Assembly: GCA_012845835.1 (NCBI GenBank)
Contig: JABAKD010000023.1
Coordinates: forward strand, 19,826,691-19,890,690
Reading direction: 5' to 3'
DNA length: 64,000 nucleotides
Source of the DNA: Undaria pinnatifida
Lineage: Eukaryota; Sar; Phaeophyceae; Laminariales; Alariaceae
The position numbers and the translations under genes were made by a program. How positions within the stretch are numbered: position 1 is the first letter of the stretch; every line of letters begins with the position of its first letter. Shown piece after piece: positions 33,480-43,846 of this stretch. The notes beneath the pieces were generated by a model that was not told the origin of the DNA, searched no databases, and saw only the letters and a program-made list of their open reading frames with translations.

Positions 33480-33610
33480 ATTTCAAGCCTCAATTCCATT
33501 GGTCGAAGGATCCCCCGCCGCCCGTCCTCGGCCAATCAGCGGTCGAGGCGATCACGGCGGGAGTTGCCCCTCGGGCGAACCCTCCCGCCCCGCCGCACCG
33601 GTTCAGCAAG
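33480..33610 (+). repeat. Segment related to the head of satellite array 1
   Basis: CCATTGG, CTCGGCCAATCA, GCGGCGGGAGT-like and CCTCGGGC text in the same order as 20165-20285 just before array 1. The two facing CCAAT motifs are conserved between the copies. No satellite array follows here. Confidence 0.55.
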
Positions 33611-33654
33611 TTAAGTGGCTATCAACTCATCAGTCTAATTAATAGAGCGACCGC

Positions 33655-34250
33655 AGACTCTACTTGGCAAAATTCAGTGCAACTTGATTATCGAAACAGC
33701 AGAAACCCACCTCACAACAGCAGCGTTCAGCAGCAAGGAAGAAACACACAACACAACAACCGCACCAACACGACATATGCTTCCAATTTGCCGACAAAAA
33801 CACCATCCACGTACCGCACGACACACCCGCCCACTGACTAAGCCATCCTCCACCCACCAACCAACCTATCCACCGTATGCTACAGCAGTACAGCAGCAAA
33901 CAGATGCGTCGGTTCGTATTTGAACTTTGCCAAAGCAAGCAAGCAAGTATAGCGGAGAGAACAAAATACTGTAACGAAGAAAATAACAGCTCCACCTCAC
34001 ACAGGCACGAAAGCACTCACCCACGGTGGAAACGACGGCCACCCACCCACCTAACCACCCACCCACCAACCGACCAACCCGTGCACCCACCAAATACTCC
34101 AACCACCATGTGCTACAGCAGTACAGCAGTACCTATAGCAGCAAACAAAGGCGTTTGGTCCCACTCGATTTTTGTCTTGAAAACACAGCGCATTCCCAGC
34201 GAAGTAAAATAACGTGGCACCCACCCATTCTCACATATCAACCGACCCAC
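33655..34250 (-). repeat. Family E head and inverted family F repeats
   Basis: 33655-33780 matches the head of family E (plus orientation). 33830-33925 and 34015-34170 match family F in reverse: CCACCCACCAACCAACC, a GCTACAGCAGTACAGCAG motif and AACAAAGGCGTTTGGTCC. The CCACCCACC runs are the complement of the GGTGGGTGG tract. Confidence 0.65.
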
Positions 34251-34812
34251 CACCCACCCACGAACCGGTACCGGTGGATACTGCTGCACGCTGAAGACAC
34301 ACGTACCTGCGACTAAACACCCACGACAAATCCAAGCACCCTCAGTAAGGCGTTATTATGGCGTGGTCTATGAAAATGAGCAGCATATCGTTCGGGAATC
34401 TGGAAATAATCGACCCACGAATATCAACTTTTCACTTTTTGAGCTTGTCCAAGGTTCGTTTCGGTGAAATCTCATCGCCCAGACCCTTCTCTGTGACGTT
34501 GTCTTGCTAAAATGTTAGCGCTAAGCCACGTGGTCTATCCGTGGGGGATGTAGGCAACGATATCAAGCTGCCCTTCCAATTGTTTCAAGTTTTGGTGGGC
34601 AATATGCACGTTCTCGAAAGGTGCACGTCATTATTTTCCTAGAAAACAGGCCAGCATGTGTGAAAAAACGAGTAAAAACACTAAATGCAGGGTCGTACCA
34701 ATAATTTGATTAAAACTAGTCCACAACTAATGCTACGATGTTCAAGTCATAAGCATTTACCGGCGCCGCTGACAAGGACGCTTCTTGGTCGTCGGACCTA
34801 TCTAACCACGTC
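34251..34812. other. Unrecognised sequence
   Basis: No recognised gene or repeat in this 560-bp stretch. Confidence 0.3.
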
Positions 34813-34890
34813 GTCCTGGTGGTCTAGTGGTTACCCTCGAATACCACTAGCATTGGTCCTTGAGTTCTATTCCCACCGTGGTGAGATTTT
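34813..34890 (+). tRNA. tRNA-like sequence (A box and B box), degenerate; possible SINE head or tRNA pseudogene
   Basis: An A box TGGTCTAGTGG is at 34820-34830 and a B box GTTCTATTCC at 34864-34873. Between them ACCA-CTAGCAT-TGGT forms a 4-bp anticodon stem with a 7-nt loop whose centre reads AGC (Ala), with the expected T before it. The 5' part resembles tRNA-Glu more than tRNA-Ala. The T stem is mispaired and no acceptor stem closes, so a working tRNA is unlikely. A SINE promoter head is equally possible. Confidence 0.4.
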
Positions 34891-35141
34891 GAGTATATTT
34901 GCAAAATGCAAAAAAGAGGATCAACTGCTGAGATTGCTTAGCAGCGTGGGTAAGCACAATTCGACGCGAGTCGACGAGGAAAGAAAAAGCTGAGCTATTC
35001 TCGCGATAAAAATGAAGGCACGTACCGTAGTGGGAGGGGGGAGAAGGGCCCGCTATGTGACCCCGGAACCGGTTTCTACTGGAAGGGAGAGCACGAGAGT
35101 AGTACAAGGATAATAAATGGGATGAATAAAAAAAGAGATAC
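34891..35141. other. Sequence downstream of the tRNA-like head
   Basis: If the tRNA-like part heads a SINE, its body would lie here. No second copy was found to define its end. Confidence 0.3.
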
Positions 35142-35400
35142 ATTAACACACCAACACGAAGCCCGCGCTTACGTTGACCGTTGAACGGCTCAAACAGTAG
35201 CAGCGCAGACAGGCACCACAGCGATATCACGCCTTTTAAATCCCTACTGCTTCAACGCCTGGGACGGAAGCGGGGCCTTTTTTATACGATACCGTCATTA
35301 AAGCAACCGTTTCCGTGGATATCATCTACGACCCTCGCTTGGCGCAGCCCAAAAAAAAAAATAAAGCGCGCGAAGCTCGCCGATTTTTGCGCTTGTATAC
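35142..35400 (+). repeat. Family E repeat, copy 3
   Basis: CACCAACACGAAGCCCGC, TTGACCG, a TACGATACCGTCATT segment, ATCATCTACGACC, CTTGGCGCAGCCC and GATTTTTGCGCTTGTATA in the same order as the copies at 24.7 and 26.5 kb. Confidence 0.82.
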
Positions 35401-35969
35401 CAGGTATTAGGTATAGAAGGACTTGCGACGAAGTACAATTTGTTTTCCCCAAATCCTCAAGTTTTACTACAATTCCAGTTTGCGTCCGGCAAAGGGCACG
35501 CGGCGTGGGCACAGAAAACACACCAAACGCATAAACGTCACGCAGAGCAAAAGACACCCCAACGTCGCGTAGAGGCAGAGGGCCGGACTCGTCAGCAGTC
35601 CCTCGCCGCGGTCGAAGGGTGCCAAAGAGTGGGAGTAAAAGCCGATGCTTGGAGGTTCTGCAAAATACTATACAGAGGGTTTTTAGGGGAGTCTTGCCGC
35701 ATGTTCAGCGAGGTCTTCGTTCACTGTTGACTCCACATATAAGCCGCATTCGTCGATGTGGACGTTACATTTTCCCAAATATCACGTGAGAGACAGCCGC
35801 GACAAAGACTAGCGTATTCCGTAGCCACTTTTTCCCACGATACTCTGTATCGCTCTCGCTCGAGGTGTGCGCTTACAAACCAAACTCAAGTCAAAGTCGT
35901 GCCCGGTTGTCGCTTCAGTTATAACATACACACCTCGTTAGGTATACAAAAAAACGAGTCAGTGTTACT
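35401..35969. other. Unrecognised sequence
   Basis: A 117-residue frame (35181-35534) runs out of family E into this region. No domain was recognised. Confidence 0.3.
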
Positions 35970-36450
35970 CGCCAATTATTCGTGACTAATACAAAGCAGA
36001 CACCTGATTCAAAAACAGCCCACCATAGACAGTTAGATCTTCAGGCTAAATGTAAAAGCACAGGAACCTTGTGACCCGTTAAGAATCAGGCCGTTGTTAC
36101 TTGCCAGCTCTTCGTGACTAACGGACAGCTAATTCGAAACAGTCCACCAACGACAGCTCTTCAGGCTAAATATGACAACACGATATATCGTTTGACCCGT
36201 AAAGGTAGTTTCGGCCAATTGCCCGCGAAGAGCTAACGAGCTTCCATAAGTAGCAGCCTATTCGTTAAATGTGAGAGGACGCTAATATTTAGCGCGGTGA
36301 TAATTTCGACGATTATAAGGACATCGGTTAAATGTAACAGTACGCTAACCATTTGACCCGTAAAGCTCTTCGTAACTATTAGACAGCCTTCAGCCAGACT
36401 GCCCGACAGCTCTTAAAGCCGCCTATTGGCTAAGTGTGACAGTACTTGAG
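35970..36450 (+). repeat. Degenerate tandem repeat (GCTAAATGTGACAG type)
   Basis: GCTAAATGTGACAGTAC-like words occur at about 36046, 36166, 36264, 36328 and 36430. TTGACCCGTAAAG and AGCTCTTCGTGACTAA words lie between them. Spacing varies from about 64 to 120 bp. Confidence 0.6.
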
Positions 36451-36467
36451 CGATTTAATTAAATCAG

Positions 36468-36936
36468 CTGATGGGCGTCGTTGTAGCTGGCTGGCGCTTG
36501 TCTGAACCCTTTGCGCCCCCATCAACGGCTGGGATGCCCAGATGTGCTAGGCCATCCCCGCCAGTCGGGTATGTAGCATTTTCCGGCCCTGTGTCAGCCA
36601 AGTAGTAGAGCAGGTGCTGGTATTACTATGGAGCTGCCAAAAGCTTCTATTGGTGTTTGACCAGGGTTTTGCTCGGTACCCATTTCTCGGTCGTCGTCGG
36701 GTTGAGCCGGGTTGTGCCGAGCTTTGGCTGAAATCATGCGGAAACCAACGGCATGTTTGTAGCGGTTTAAAACAGCTGATAGGCGTCGTTGTAGCTGCCT
36801 GGCCCGCTTCTGAATCCTGTGCGCTCCAGCCGACGGCTAAGATGCCCAGATGTGCTAGGGCACCCACGCCAGTCGGGTGTGTAGCATGTTCCGGTCCTAT
36901 GCCAGTAAGTAGAGCAAGTGCTGGTGTTACTATTAA
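36468..36936 (+). repeat. 160-bp direct duplication, about 307 bp apart
   Basis: 36468-36630 and 36777-36936 share CGTCGTTGTAGCTG, GATGCCCAGATGTGCTAGG, CGCCAGTCGGGT, GTAGCAT.TTCCGG and AGTAGAGCA.GTGCTGG. The minus-strand 151-residue frame (36547-37002) crosses both and shows no domain. Confidence 0.8.
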
Positions 36937-37343
36937 TAATGAACTCCCAACAATTATAAAAAACAAGATACAATCCAGGTGTAAGATCGGATATTTCGTC
37001 AAAACTCATCTGCGCAAGCTGTGCGTGTTACTCCGATCGCACGTACTACTGGGTGTGTCCTCATTAAAGGTGTAGGTCGGCGACCTCCCTTAGAAGTAGC
37101 TTGTACCAGCGTCAACAGGGTGATGTCAATCAATATTTGCACGGAAAAGCCCGCTTTTGAGGGGGGCGAAATCTGACGGCGTGGAATGCATCTCTTTCAT
37201 TACGTATATCATGATATTTGACCAGGGCGTCCTCCATATCGATTTTTCGGGTGGGGGCACGACCCCGCGAGATGGAGTCTACATCATCCGTTTTCATTCA
37301 TACGACATCCGTACAGGGTATTGCACAGTAAAAAAACAATAGA
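36937..37343. other. Unrecognised sequence
   Basis: Nothing recognised before the hAT-type element. Confidence 0.3.
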
Positions 37344-37351
37344 GTAGACGA
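37344..37351. repeat. Target-site duplication, left
   Basis: GTAGACGA, identical to 38173-38180. Confidence 0.88.
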
Positions 37352-38172
37352 TGGAGGTGTTACCCTATTATCAATTACCCGGGTACTCGCGAGTATTACC
37401 CGGCTAGATAATACCCATCACGGGTACGAGTAGCACTTCATACTCGCCGAGTATTTGATCTCCGGGTGCCCGAATAACCGAGTACTCGTTACATTCCGTT
37501 CGAAATCCTCGGCACGGCAACTTATCGTCCCCTAAATCACGTCCCCTTGGTATTACTACGTACGATGTTTGCCAGGAAACCAAATGAAAAAATGTTTCAT
37601 GCCCCACGGTTCATCGTGACCATATACGAGTAGAACCTTATACTCGCCAAGTATTTGGGCCCTGGGTACCCGGGTACTCGTTGGATGACGTTCGAATACA
37701 CGCGCATGGCAACTTATCATCCATTAAAAAGCACGTCCCCTGGGTACACTGTTTCGTACGAAACTCTCAGGAAAACTTCTTCAAAATGAATATGCTGTCT
37801 CATGCTTATCCTCACCTGTTTGCGCTTAGAACCCACACAAACATATCTACGATGCATCGCATAGTCTGTTTTACCGGGGTGTGGAACTAATTACTTGTGG
37901 CAGGGTTGTTATGCCGAATCTTGTACGCTTCGCGTTACAACAACGAGTTTCTTCGAAGCAACTATTTCGTAGCAAACTTAAAGGACCGAACTTGATGAGA
38001 TATAACGTCCTGGGTACCAAGGCACCCGTCTGTTTGCCGGGTAACCGAAAGTTATACGGGTGCCCCGGTACCCGCCCAAAGCGGCCGTAAATATCCGCGA
38101 GGAACCGAGTATTTTTTCTCCGAAATTAGCGGGTACCCCCTTAAGACGGGTACTCGTCTGGTAACACCTCTA
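37352..38172. mobile_element. hAT-type non-autonomous element, 821 bp
   Basis: The termini are TGGAGGTGTTACC and, on the other strand, TAGAGGTGTTACC, inverted repeats with one mismatch in 13. They are flanked by a perfect 8-bp duplication GTAGACGA. A TA/CA-started GAGGTG terminus with an 8-bp duplication is the signature of the hAT superfamily. The interior has no transposase. It holds two or more units about 197 bp apart (TACTCGCCRAGTATTTG, CGGGTACTCGTT) and many GGGTACC/GAGTA words. The perfect duplication indicates a fairly recent insertion. Confidence 0.85.
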
Positions 38173-38180
38173 GTAGACGA
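38173..38180. repeat. Target-site duplication, right
   Basis: GTAGACGA, identical to 37344-37351. Confidence 0.88.
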
Positions 38181-38383
38181 TCATCGGCCGCCTCCTCAGC
38201 AGTAAATAGCTTTTACCCCGCCTCAAAAATGAGTCAACTATGTTTGCGATCTTTCAGTTTAGTTCATTTCATTTTCTAGGGAAACGCTTTTGTGATATAC
38301 ACAGTATACTTTATCAAGCGCCGGTACTGTAGTTATCATACTCTTCTTCCCGTATGGGGCTCAGTAGTACTAGTGGAAGATAT

Positions 38384-41130
38384 TCATTCAAGGATTGGAA
38401 AAACATGCAACCCGAATGAGAACATTGGGTAATATGGGGAAGTAACAAATAATAGGAATGGGACGGAGATGTTGACGTTCCTCAACAACGAGATGAAGAC
38501 GTTGAACGACAGAGCACGAAAGCCAGAGCCAGAGCCAGAATAGACTGGACGATGCATACGAACTGGAGAAAGCCCCATTCTTGACTTTACAGTGCCAGGA
38601 AACGGGCCTAGTAGGGAAACGGAACAACAGGTATGCGCTGCGGACGTAGAAACTACGGATCACTGCCCACCCTGGTAGCATGGACAGAGAGGCAACAGAC
38701 GAGTTGTAAAGAAATAGGCGAGGTGTGAAACTGTATCGATGGCGAATATACAACTACAAGTAGAGTTTCATGAGGAGGTGATCAAAAACGCAGAGAATTT
38801 TTCCGAGTTGTTGGAAAGCGTAGATACAGCAAAGAACGGCGAAGGGACAGTACAGGAGTGAGGATGATAGGAGGATGGGAGCAATTAGCAAATATCACAA
38901 CAAGTAAAGTCATCGAGAAAAGTTGTCAGTATGCAACAGAGAAGAAAAATTGTGGGAGGAGGAAGTAATAGAGGCTGTAAGAGTAATAAGAGAGGCACAC
39001 AAGGCATGCAACAAGTAAAACTACGGAAGGATGGGAAGAGTATGCAATAGCAAGAAACAAGGTAAAAAAGAGAGAAGAGAGAAAATATAGATAGACGTAC
39101 GATCGTACTGAACAAACAAAATAAAGGCTTTGATGGCAGGCTAAGGAGATGTGGGTAGGGATAAAAAGAAAACTGGGCAAACAAGCAGGAGACGCAAACA
39201 CGGGAATAGCCCCATTAAGAGCACGACACGGTAAAATGGTTCGTCATTCGAAAGGGAAGAGGAAATATATAGTAGAGCACTACCGCAAGCTAGGAACGCA
39301 CACAATCAATGAAAGCTTCGACGCAGAATCCAAGAAAGAGACCAACGCGTGGGCAGAGGCGAGCGAGCGAGCACCAGGAGCAGGAGGACAGTGGTTCAGA
39401 AAGTTTGCAGATATGCCATGATGGAAGAAGTAAAGAAGCGTGTAGCTAGTCTTAAGAACAGAAAGACAGAAGGGGCAGATCAACTAGTGAAGTACGGGGG
39501 AGAAGGAATGCTTACCATGATGTCTATGTTGTACAATTGGATTTGGATAAACGCGTACGCAACGAAGAGGTGGAAGAAGTAGTATGAATATACAGGTCTG
39601 ACCCGGGGAACTATAGAGGCATTACGCTATTAACACCGTAGGAAAAACGTCCTGCGATATTTTGAACAATGTAATAGGAAAAATGGTGGAGAAGGAAGAA
39701 AATACAAGAAAAGCGCAAGCAGGGTTTAGGCCCAAACCGTAGCTGTGTAGATCATGTGCACACGTCAGGCAACAAATTCAAGGTAAAAAGGAAGCGGGGC
39801 TAACAACGTAGGGTTTGTTTTAAGGTGTACGCGAGGCCTACGACAGTGCGGACAAAGTGGTCGCCAAAATAATTGTGGGAAACTGGAATCAAAGGGAAGC
39901 TGTGGAGAATTATCCAAAAAAAAAAACGCGATGTGCGCGAAGTGCTGTGATGCCGGTCGGGTAAGTGTCGAACTATGTTGATATGTTACAAGGAGTTGCA
40001 CAGGGATTTACGTTATCGCCCCATCCGTTCAAGGTATATATTAATGACATGATAATAGTAGTCGAAGCAGCAACACAGAGAGTTACCGTGGGGGACAATA
40101 TGGTGTCGGGATTGATGTTTGCGGATGGTTGTGTGGGGATAATCCGAAGGACTACGAAAAAAAGTGCCAACGCAATAAATACACTAGAAAATGGAGAGTG
40201 GTAGTTTAAAAAAAGTGCGCAGTAACTGTACCTAACGAAGACGACGAGAGCCCAGCAACATTCAAAAGGGAGTACTAAACTACCGATCGAAGACCAGTAT
40301 ATATACCTTGGCATAGATATCCCATAATGGTGCTCTTGGGGTGCACATAACCAAAAGTAATAGGCTAAAGCACACGCAGGCAAGATGAACGCGATCCTAA
40401 CAGACTCACGTTTTGACACTAGGACTGAAGATGTAGCTGATAATAAATGTGATCGTACCAGAGCTGATATACGCAGGAAATTATGGGAAGGGGACACGAA
40501 GTTCGCAAAACAGCTCAAAACAGTACAGGTGACAGCAGCCAAAAAAGTACTATTACGAGGATGCTCAAATACAACAAAAAATACAGTGCCAAGAAAAGGG
40601 AATGTGCCTACATAAAATAAACACATGAGAAAGTTGAAACGGCAAAATAAAGTGAAGAATATAAACGAGGTTGCCAGCAGTAGCTGATAGAGCTGTATGG
40701 GAGAAAGTAACACAAGGGCGAGCAGGAAAAAGGTGGGGTAGCGAAGTCGACAAAGGTTGGAAGGAGGAAACCAAGAAGAGATACTGTCCATAATGAAAAC
40801 GTATTTGCACGACTGAACGGGCTACGCCAAAAGGCTGAAAATGCGTTTTCGTGTGGGGGAACCGGACCTGCCAGAACCAGGAAATAGGAACACCAGTACT
40901 CCGGTGGAGGAGAAAGAAGGCGCACAGAACTGCCGTTGCGGCGACACAGACGAGAGTAGAACCCACAAAGTGGGAGAATGCGAACTGTACAAGGAGGAAC
41001 GGAATGTGTTAGAGCAAGAGATGAGGGAAACAAGCGAATGTAACATGGAAAATTCAAGTATATCAGTGTAGATAGATTATGGACACAGACGGCCAGAGAG
41101 GAAGGAGATAAGACAAGTACAACATTTTAA
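38384..41130 (+). mobile_element. LINE-A, long but degenerate copy
   Basis: Fragments of one LINE polyprotein occur in order on the plus strand. There is an endonuclease-end segment (TTDHC near 38655) and FHEEVIKNAENFSELLESV (about 38766). KQMWVGIKRKLGKQAGDANT follows at about 39140, then VASLKNRKTEGADQLVKYGG (about 39440) and PGNYRGITLL (about 39600). LQGVAQGFTLSP is at about 39988 and GLMFADGCVGI at about 40110, the catalytic FADD box with Asp changed to Gly. The tail carries CRCGDTDESRTHKVGECELY (about 40930). Many stops and frame changes are present. Confidence 0.8.
39965..40204 (+). pseudogene. LINE-A reverse transcriptase core fragment
   Basis: This 79-residue frame spans two adjacent reverse transcriptase boxes: LQGVAQGFTLSPHPFKVYIN (matching GxxQGxxLSPxLF.xYIND) and GLMFADGCVGI (matching LMFADD). 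The second catalytic Asp is Gly, so it would be inactive even if it were translated. It lies within LINE-A on the same strand as its other fragments. Confidence 0.8.
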
Positions 41131-41439
41131 TGTACAATAAGGGCTCTGCTCCGCGGGCGGCTGATGCCCCCCAATACGCTCGCGCAAGGAAGACTATATC
41201 TACATGTGAACACGGGTCAGAGAGAATAGGCGCATGATTTTGGTGCCACTAGCGATTTGATAATGCCAAGAACAACTTATGCAGAGCTGATTCCCCCGTG
41301 CTTCACTGTGTGATTATTGGCGGTGTCACGTTCTCATCGGCAGTATACGGGTGTAGTTTGCGAAGAAGAATATGAAGAGAACCGAGAGGACAACCAAATA
41401 AATACAGCAAAAAGACGAGTACACACGTATATACCTTAC
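41131..41439. other. Unrecognised sequence after LINE-A
   Basis: No recognised feature. Confidence 0.3.
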
Positions 41440-41945
41440 CGATACCTGGCACTCGGTACTTCCCATGATGCCTGGTACTTTATGTTCGAAAGGACGCACA
41501 GCGCAGAATGGCACAGCACCGCACCACATGTAAAGGCACGCCACCGCACAGCACCTCACGGCGCTGCGCTGCGCTGCTGAGCTGAGCTGGGAGTGCATTT
41601 TTTGTTATTCAACAATGCAGTACCGGTACCTTGGATGATACTTCGAATGGTACCTGGCATTGTGCGAAAGTACAGCAACGCGCACAGCACGGCACAGCAC
41701 GGCACAGCGCCGCATAGTACCGCACCACGCGCACTCGGCACCGCACAGCGCTGCGCTGCTGAGCCAGCGCTGAGGTGCGCTACTCAGCTGGATACTTCTT
41801 ATGATACCTGATGTTGTATGAAGAACAGCAAAGCACGCCGCACGGCTCAGCATGGCACAGCACCGCACCGCACGGCACCGCACGGCGCTGCGCTGCTCGG
41901 CTGAGCTAATGATGAGCCGAGCTGAGTTCAGCTGGGACCTGGTAT
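41440..41945. repeat. Tandem GCACAGC / GCGCTGCGCTGCTGAGC repeat
   Basis: About three units of 150-190 bp. Each runs from a GATACTTC..ATG.TACCTG segment through GCACAGCACGGCACAGCAC-type sequence to CGCTGCGCTGCTGAGC. The units carry inverted GCTGAGC motifs. The Cys/Ala-rich frames on the minus strand are artefacts of this composition. Confidence 0.7.
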
Positions 41946-42234
41946 GATGAAGCTTCGTGCGCCTACTAAAAAGAGGTCAAGCAAAGAAATACAAAAAGCT
42001 GGGCCGTTCCGCAAGTACTGGACGGAGGCGGTGTCCACGTGGGAATTCTTGAAAGGGCAGGAATGTACCGGCCGAGCCCTCTCAGAAAAAAGACATGAAA
42101 AAGAAGTTACAAGGTACCCCTCCGGGAAGAGCCTGGGGGAGTGGCGCAAGAACGAAATCCAAGCATCCAACATCTGACTGCCTGTGGGCAAAAAACATGT
42201 ACCCGGTGGTAGTAAGAATATTCAAGGATGTATT
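41946..42234. other. Unrecognised short region
   Basis: A 77-residue plus-strand frame (41944-42177) looks moderately protein-like (KYWTEAVSTWEFLKGQEC) but has no recognised domain and is not clearly bounded by splice sites. Confidence 0.3.
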
Positions 42235-42610
42235 CTGTAGGGTACTAACAAACCGTATCCGGGGTATTTACCCCGGGTATTACCCTACAAAGACCTTCTG
42301 TAAGTTATGTAGGACATTCATACCCGTTCCCGGAACTTCTGGAAGTTCTGTGTGACATTCATACCCGTACCCGAAACTTCTGGAAGTTCTGTACGCCCGT
42401 GTCCACAATACCCGAAATACGGGTACATATTTTGATACCCGCTCGGATATTATGTGAGTTCTGTACTCCCGTGCCACAGTACCCGGACCTTCTGGAAGTT
42501 CTGTAAGACTTCCGGACCCGTACCCGGAACTTCTGGAAGTTCTGTAAGAAACCCGTACCCTTACCCGCAAGTTCTGTGAGTTATGGAATACTGTGGTACA
42601 ATACCCCGGG
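42235..42610 (-). repeat. Family C inverted-repeat minisatellite element, copy 2
   Basis: Starts CTGTAGGGTACTAACAAACC and then carries GTATTTACCCCGGGTATTAC, followed by about seven GAACTTCTGGAAGTTCTGT units with CATACCCGTACCC spacers. It runs opposite to copy 1. The second terminus is not found; the copy fades near 42610. Confidence 0.8.
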
Positions 42611-43181
42611 TGCGGGTATACGTTTGTAACAATACCGGAGTGGCCGGTACAATTTGTAATTCTTGCAACTTACGGTCGAGCGCGTTCTGACTTTATGTCT
42701 CGTGTCATGTATTCTGACGTCACGTCTCTTCCGTCACGCTGACGCCACATCCCCCCAACACGAAATGACACAAAACCACCCCCGCCACACACAGGCACCC
42801 ACTCGTTCACAACCACCCGTAGCCAAGACACAAAACTAAAGAACGCAACCACGCACATCCGTCATTTGCATCTGTGCACCTGCGGAGAGGGAATATAGAC
42901 GCGGCGGATTCGCAAGGATCCCCGCCTGACAGGGATGGCGGCACTTCATCTACCCCCCCTCCGTCCGACGGGTGGCGGCAGTTCGTCTACTCCACCAGCG
43001 GCCGGGAGCCAGGCCGAGGTAACCGCGGTTGATGGCAATAAAGCCGTGCTTGTATTTACACCGGCGCGCGTGTACATGAAATGAGAGGTGCATGTATTGT
43101 CCGCGGGCATCGTCCAAGCCGTCGATGAATTCAAGCTGCCGGACGGCTACAGGAGAGAGGGTTCCCGCGAGCGGCCGTTTA
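42611..43181. other. Unrecognised sequence
   Basis: No recognised gene. A Pro/Gly-rich pair of short frames (42946-43134) lies here. Confidence 0.3.
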
Positions 43182-43206
43182 TGTTGTTGTTGTTGTTGTT
43201 GTTGTT
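43182..43206 (+). repeat. (GTT)n microsatellite
   Basis: Eight TGT/GTT trinucleotides. Confidence 0.92.
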
Positions 43207-43739
43207 CTCACATTAACTCGCGTAATCAAGTCCGTGGTCACAGGACAGGCTCCAGTCACTCTGGAGCTGAGGAATACCCCAGGGAAAAACACACACAACC
43301 CAAGGTGGTACACGCATATATCACAGCTGACGCAATTCATGCCTCCACCAGAAATATATAAAAGTGAAATCGGGAGTCAGTCTACGATGTGCCAGGTCCA
43401 GGCCGGTGCATACGTCTCACTACTCACGCCTGGACAAACCAAATATTCCGATTGCCACCCAAGGAAGACTACCACGTATATATTACACGTAGTATCTATC
43501 ACTACGCATACGCACGACAAGCATAAGTCAATTGGAGAAAAAGAAACAAAGAAAAGAAAAGAAGATAAAGGAATAGAAAGAAAAGAGAAGAAAAACGAAA
43601 CAAGACGAAAAAGGCAAGCAAAGAGAAGAAAAAGACAAGAAAAGCAAGAAAAGACAAGACAGGAAAGCAAGGAAAGAAGAAAAGAATAAAAGAAAAAAAA
43701 AAATAGAAAAAGAAAAGAAAGAAAAATGTCATACTAGCA
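43207..43739. other. Unrecognised sequence ending in an AAGA-rich polypurine tract
   Basis: 43533-43725 is almost pure A and G on the plus strand (AAAGAAAAGAAA type). This gives the Lys/Glu-rich frame at 43234-43689, an artefact of the tract. It lies next to the 3' end of LINE-B. Confidence 0.6.
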
Positions 43740-43846
43740 GACCCTAGGAACTGGCTAAGGATGGCATTGGACTAACAGAGGGTATCACGTCCATCATCAA
43801 TGGCACCTGGGAGAGAACGCAACATGGCGAAGAAATCAGAGCGGTC

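Noticed and set aside
39973-40791. 272-residue minus-strand frame
   Set aside because: Antisense to the LINE-A reverse transcriptase; hydrophobic composition without a recognised membrane protein family.
43533-43725. Polypurine tract considered as the poly-A tail of LINE-B
   Set aside because: LINE-B is on the minus strand, where this reads as T/C, so it cannot be the element's poly-A tail.
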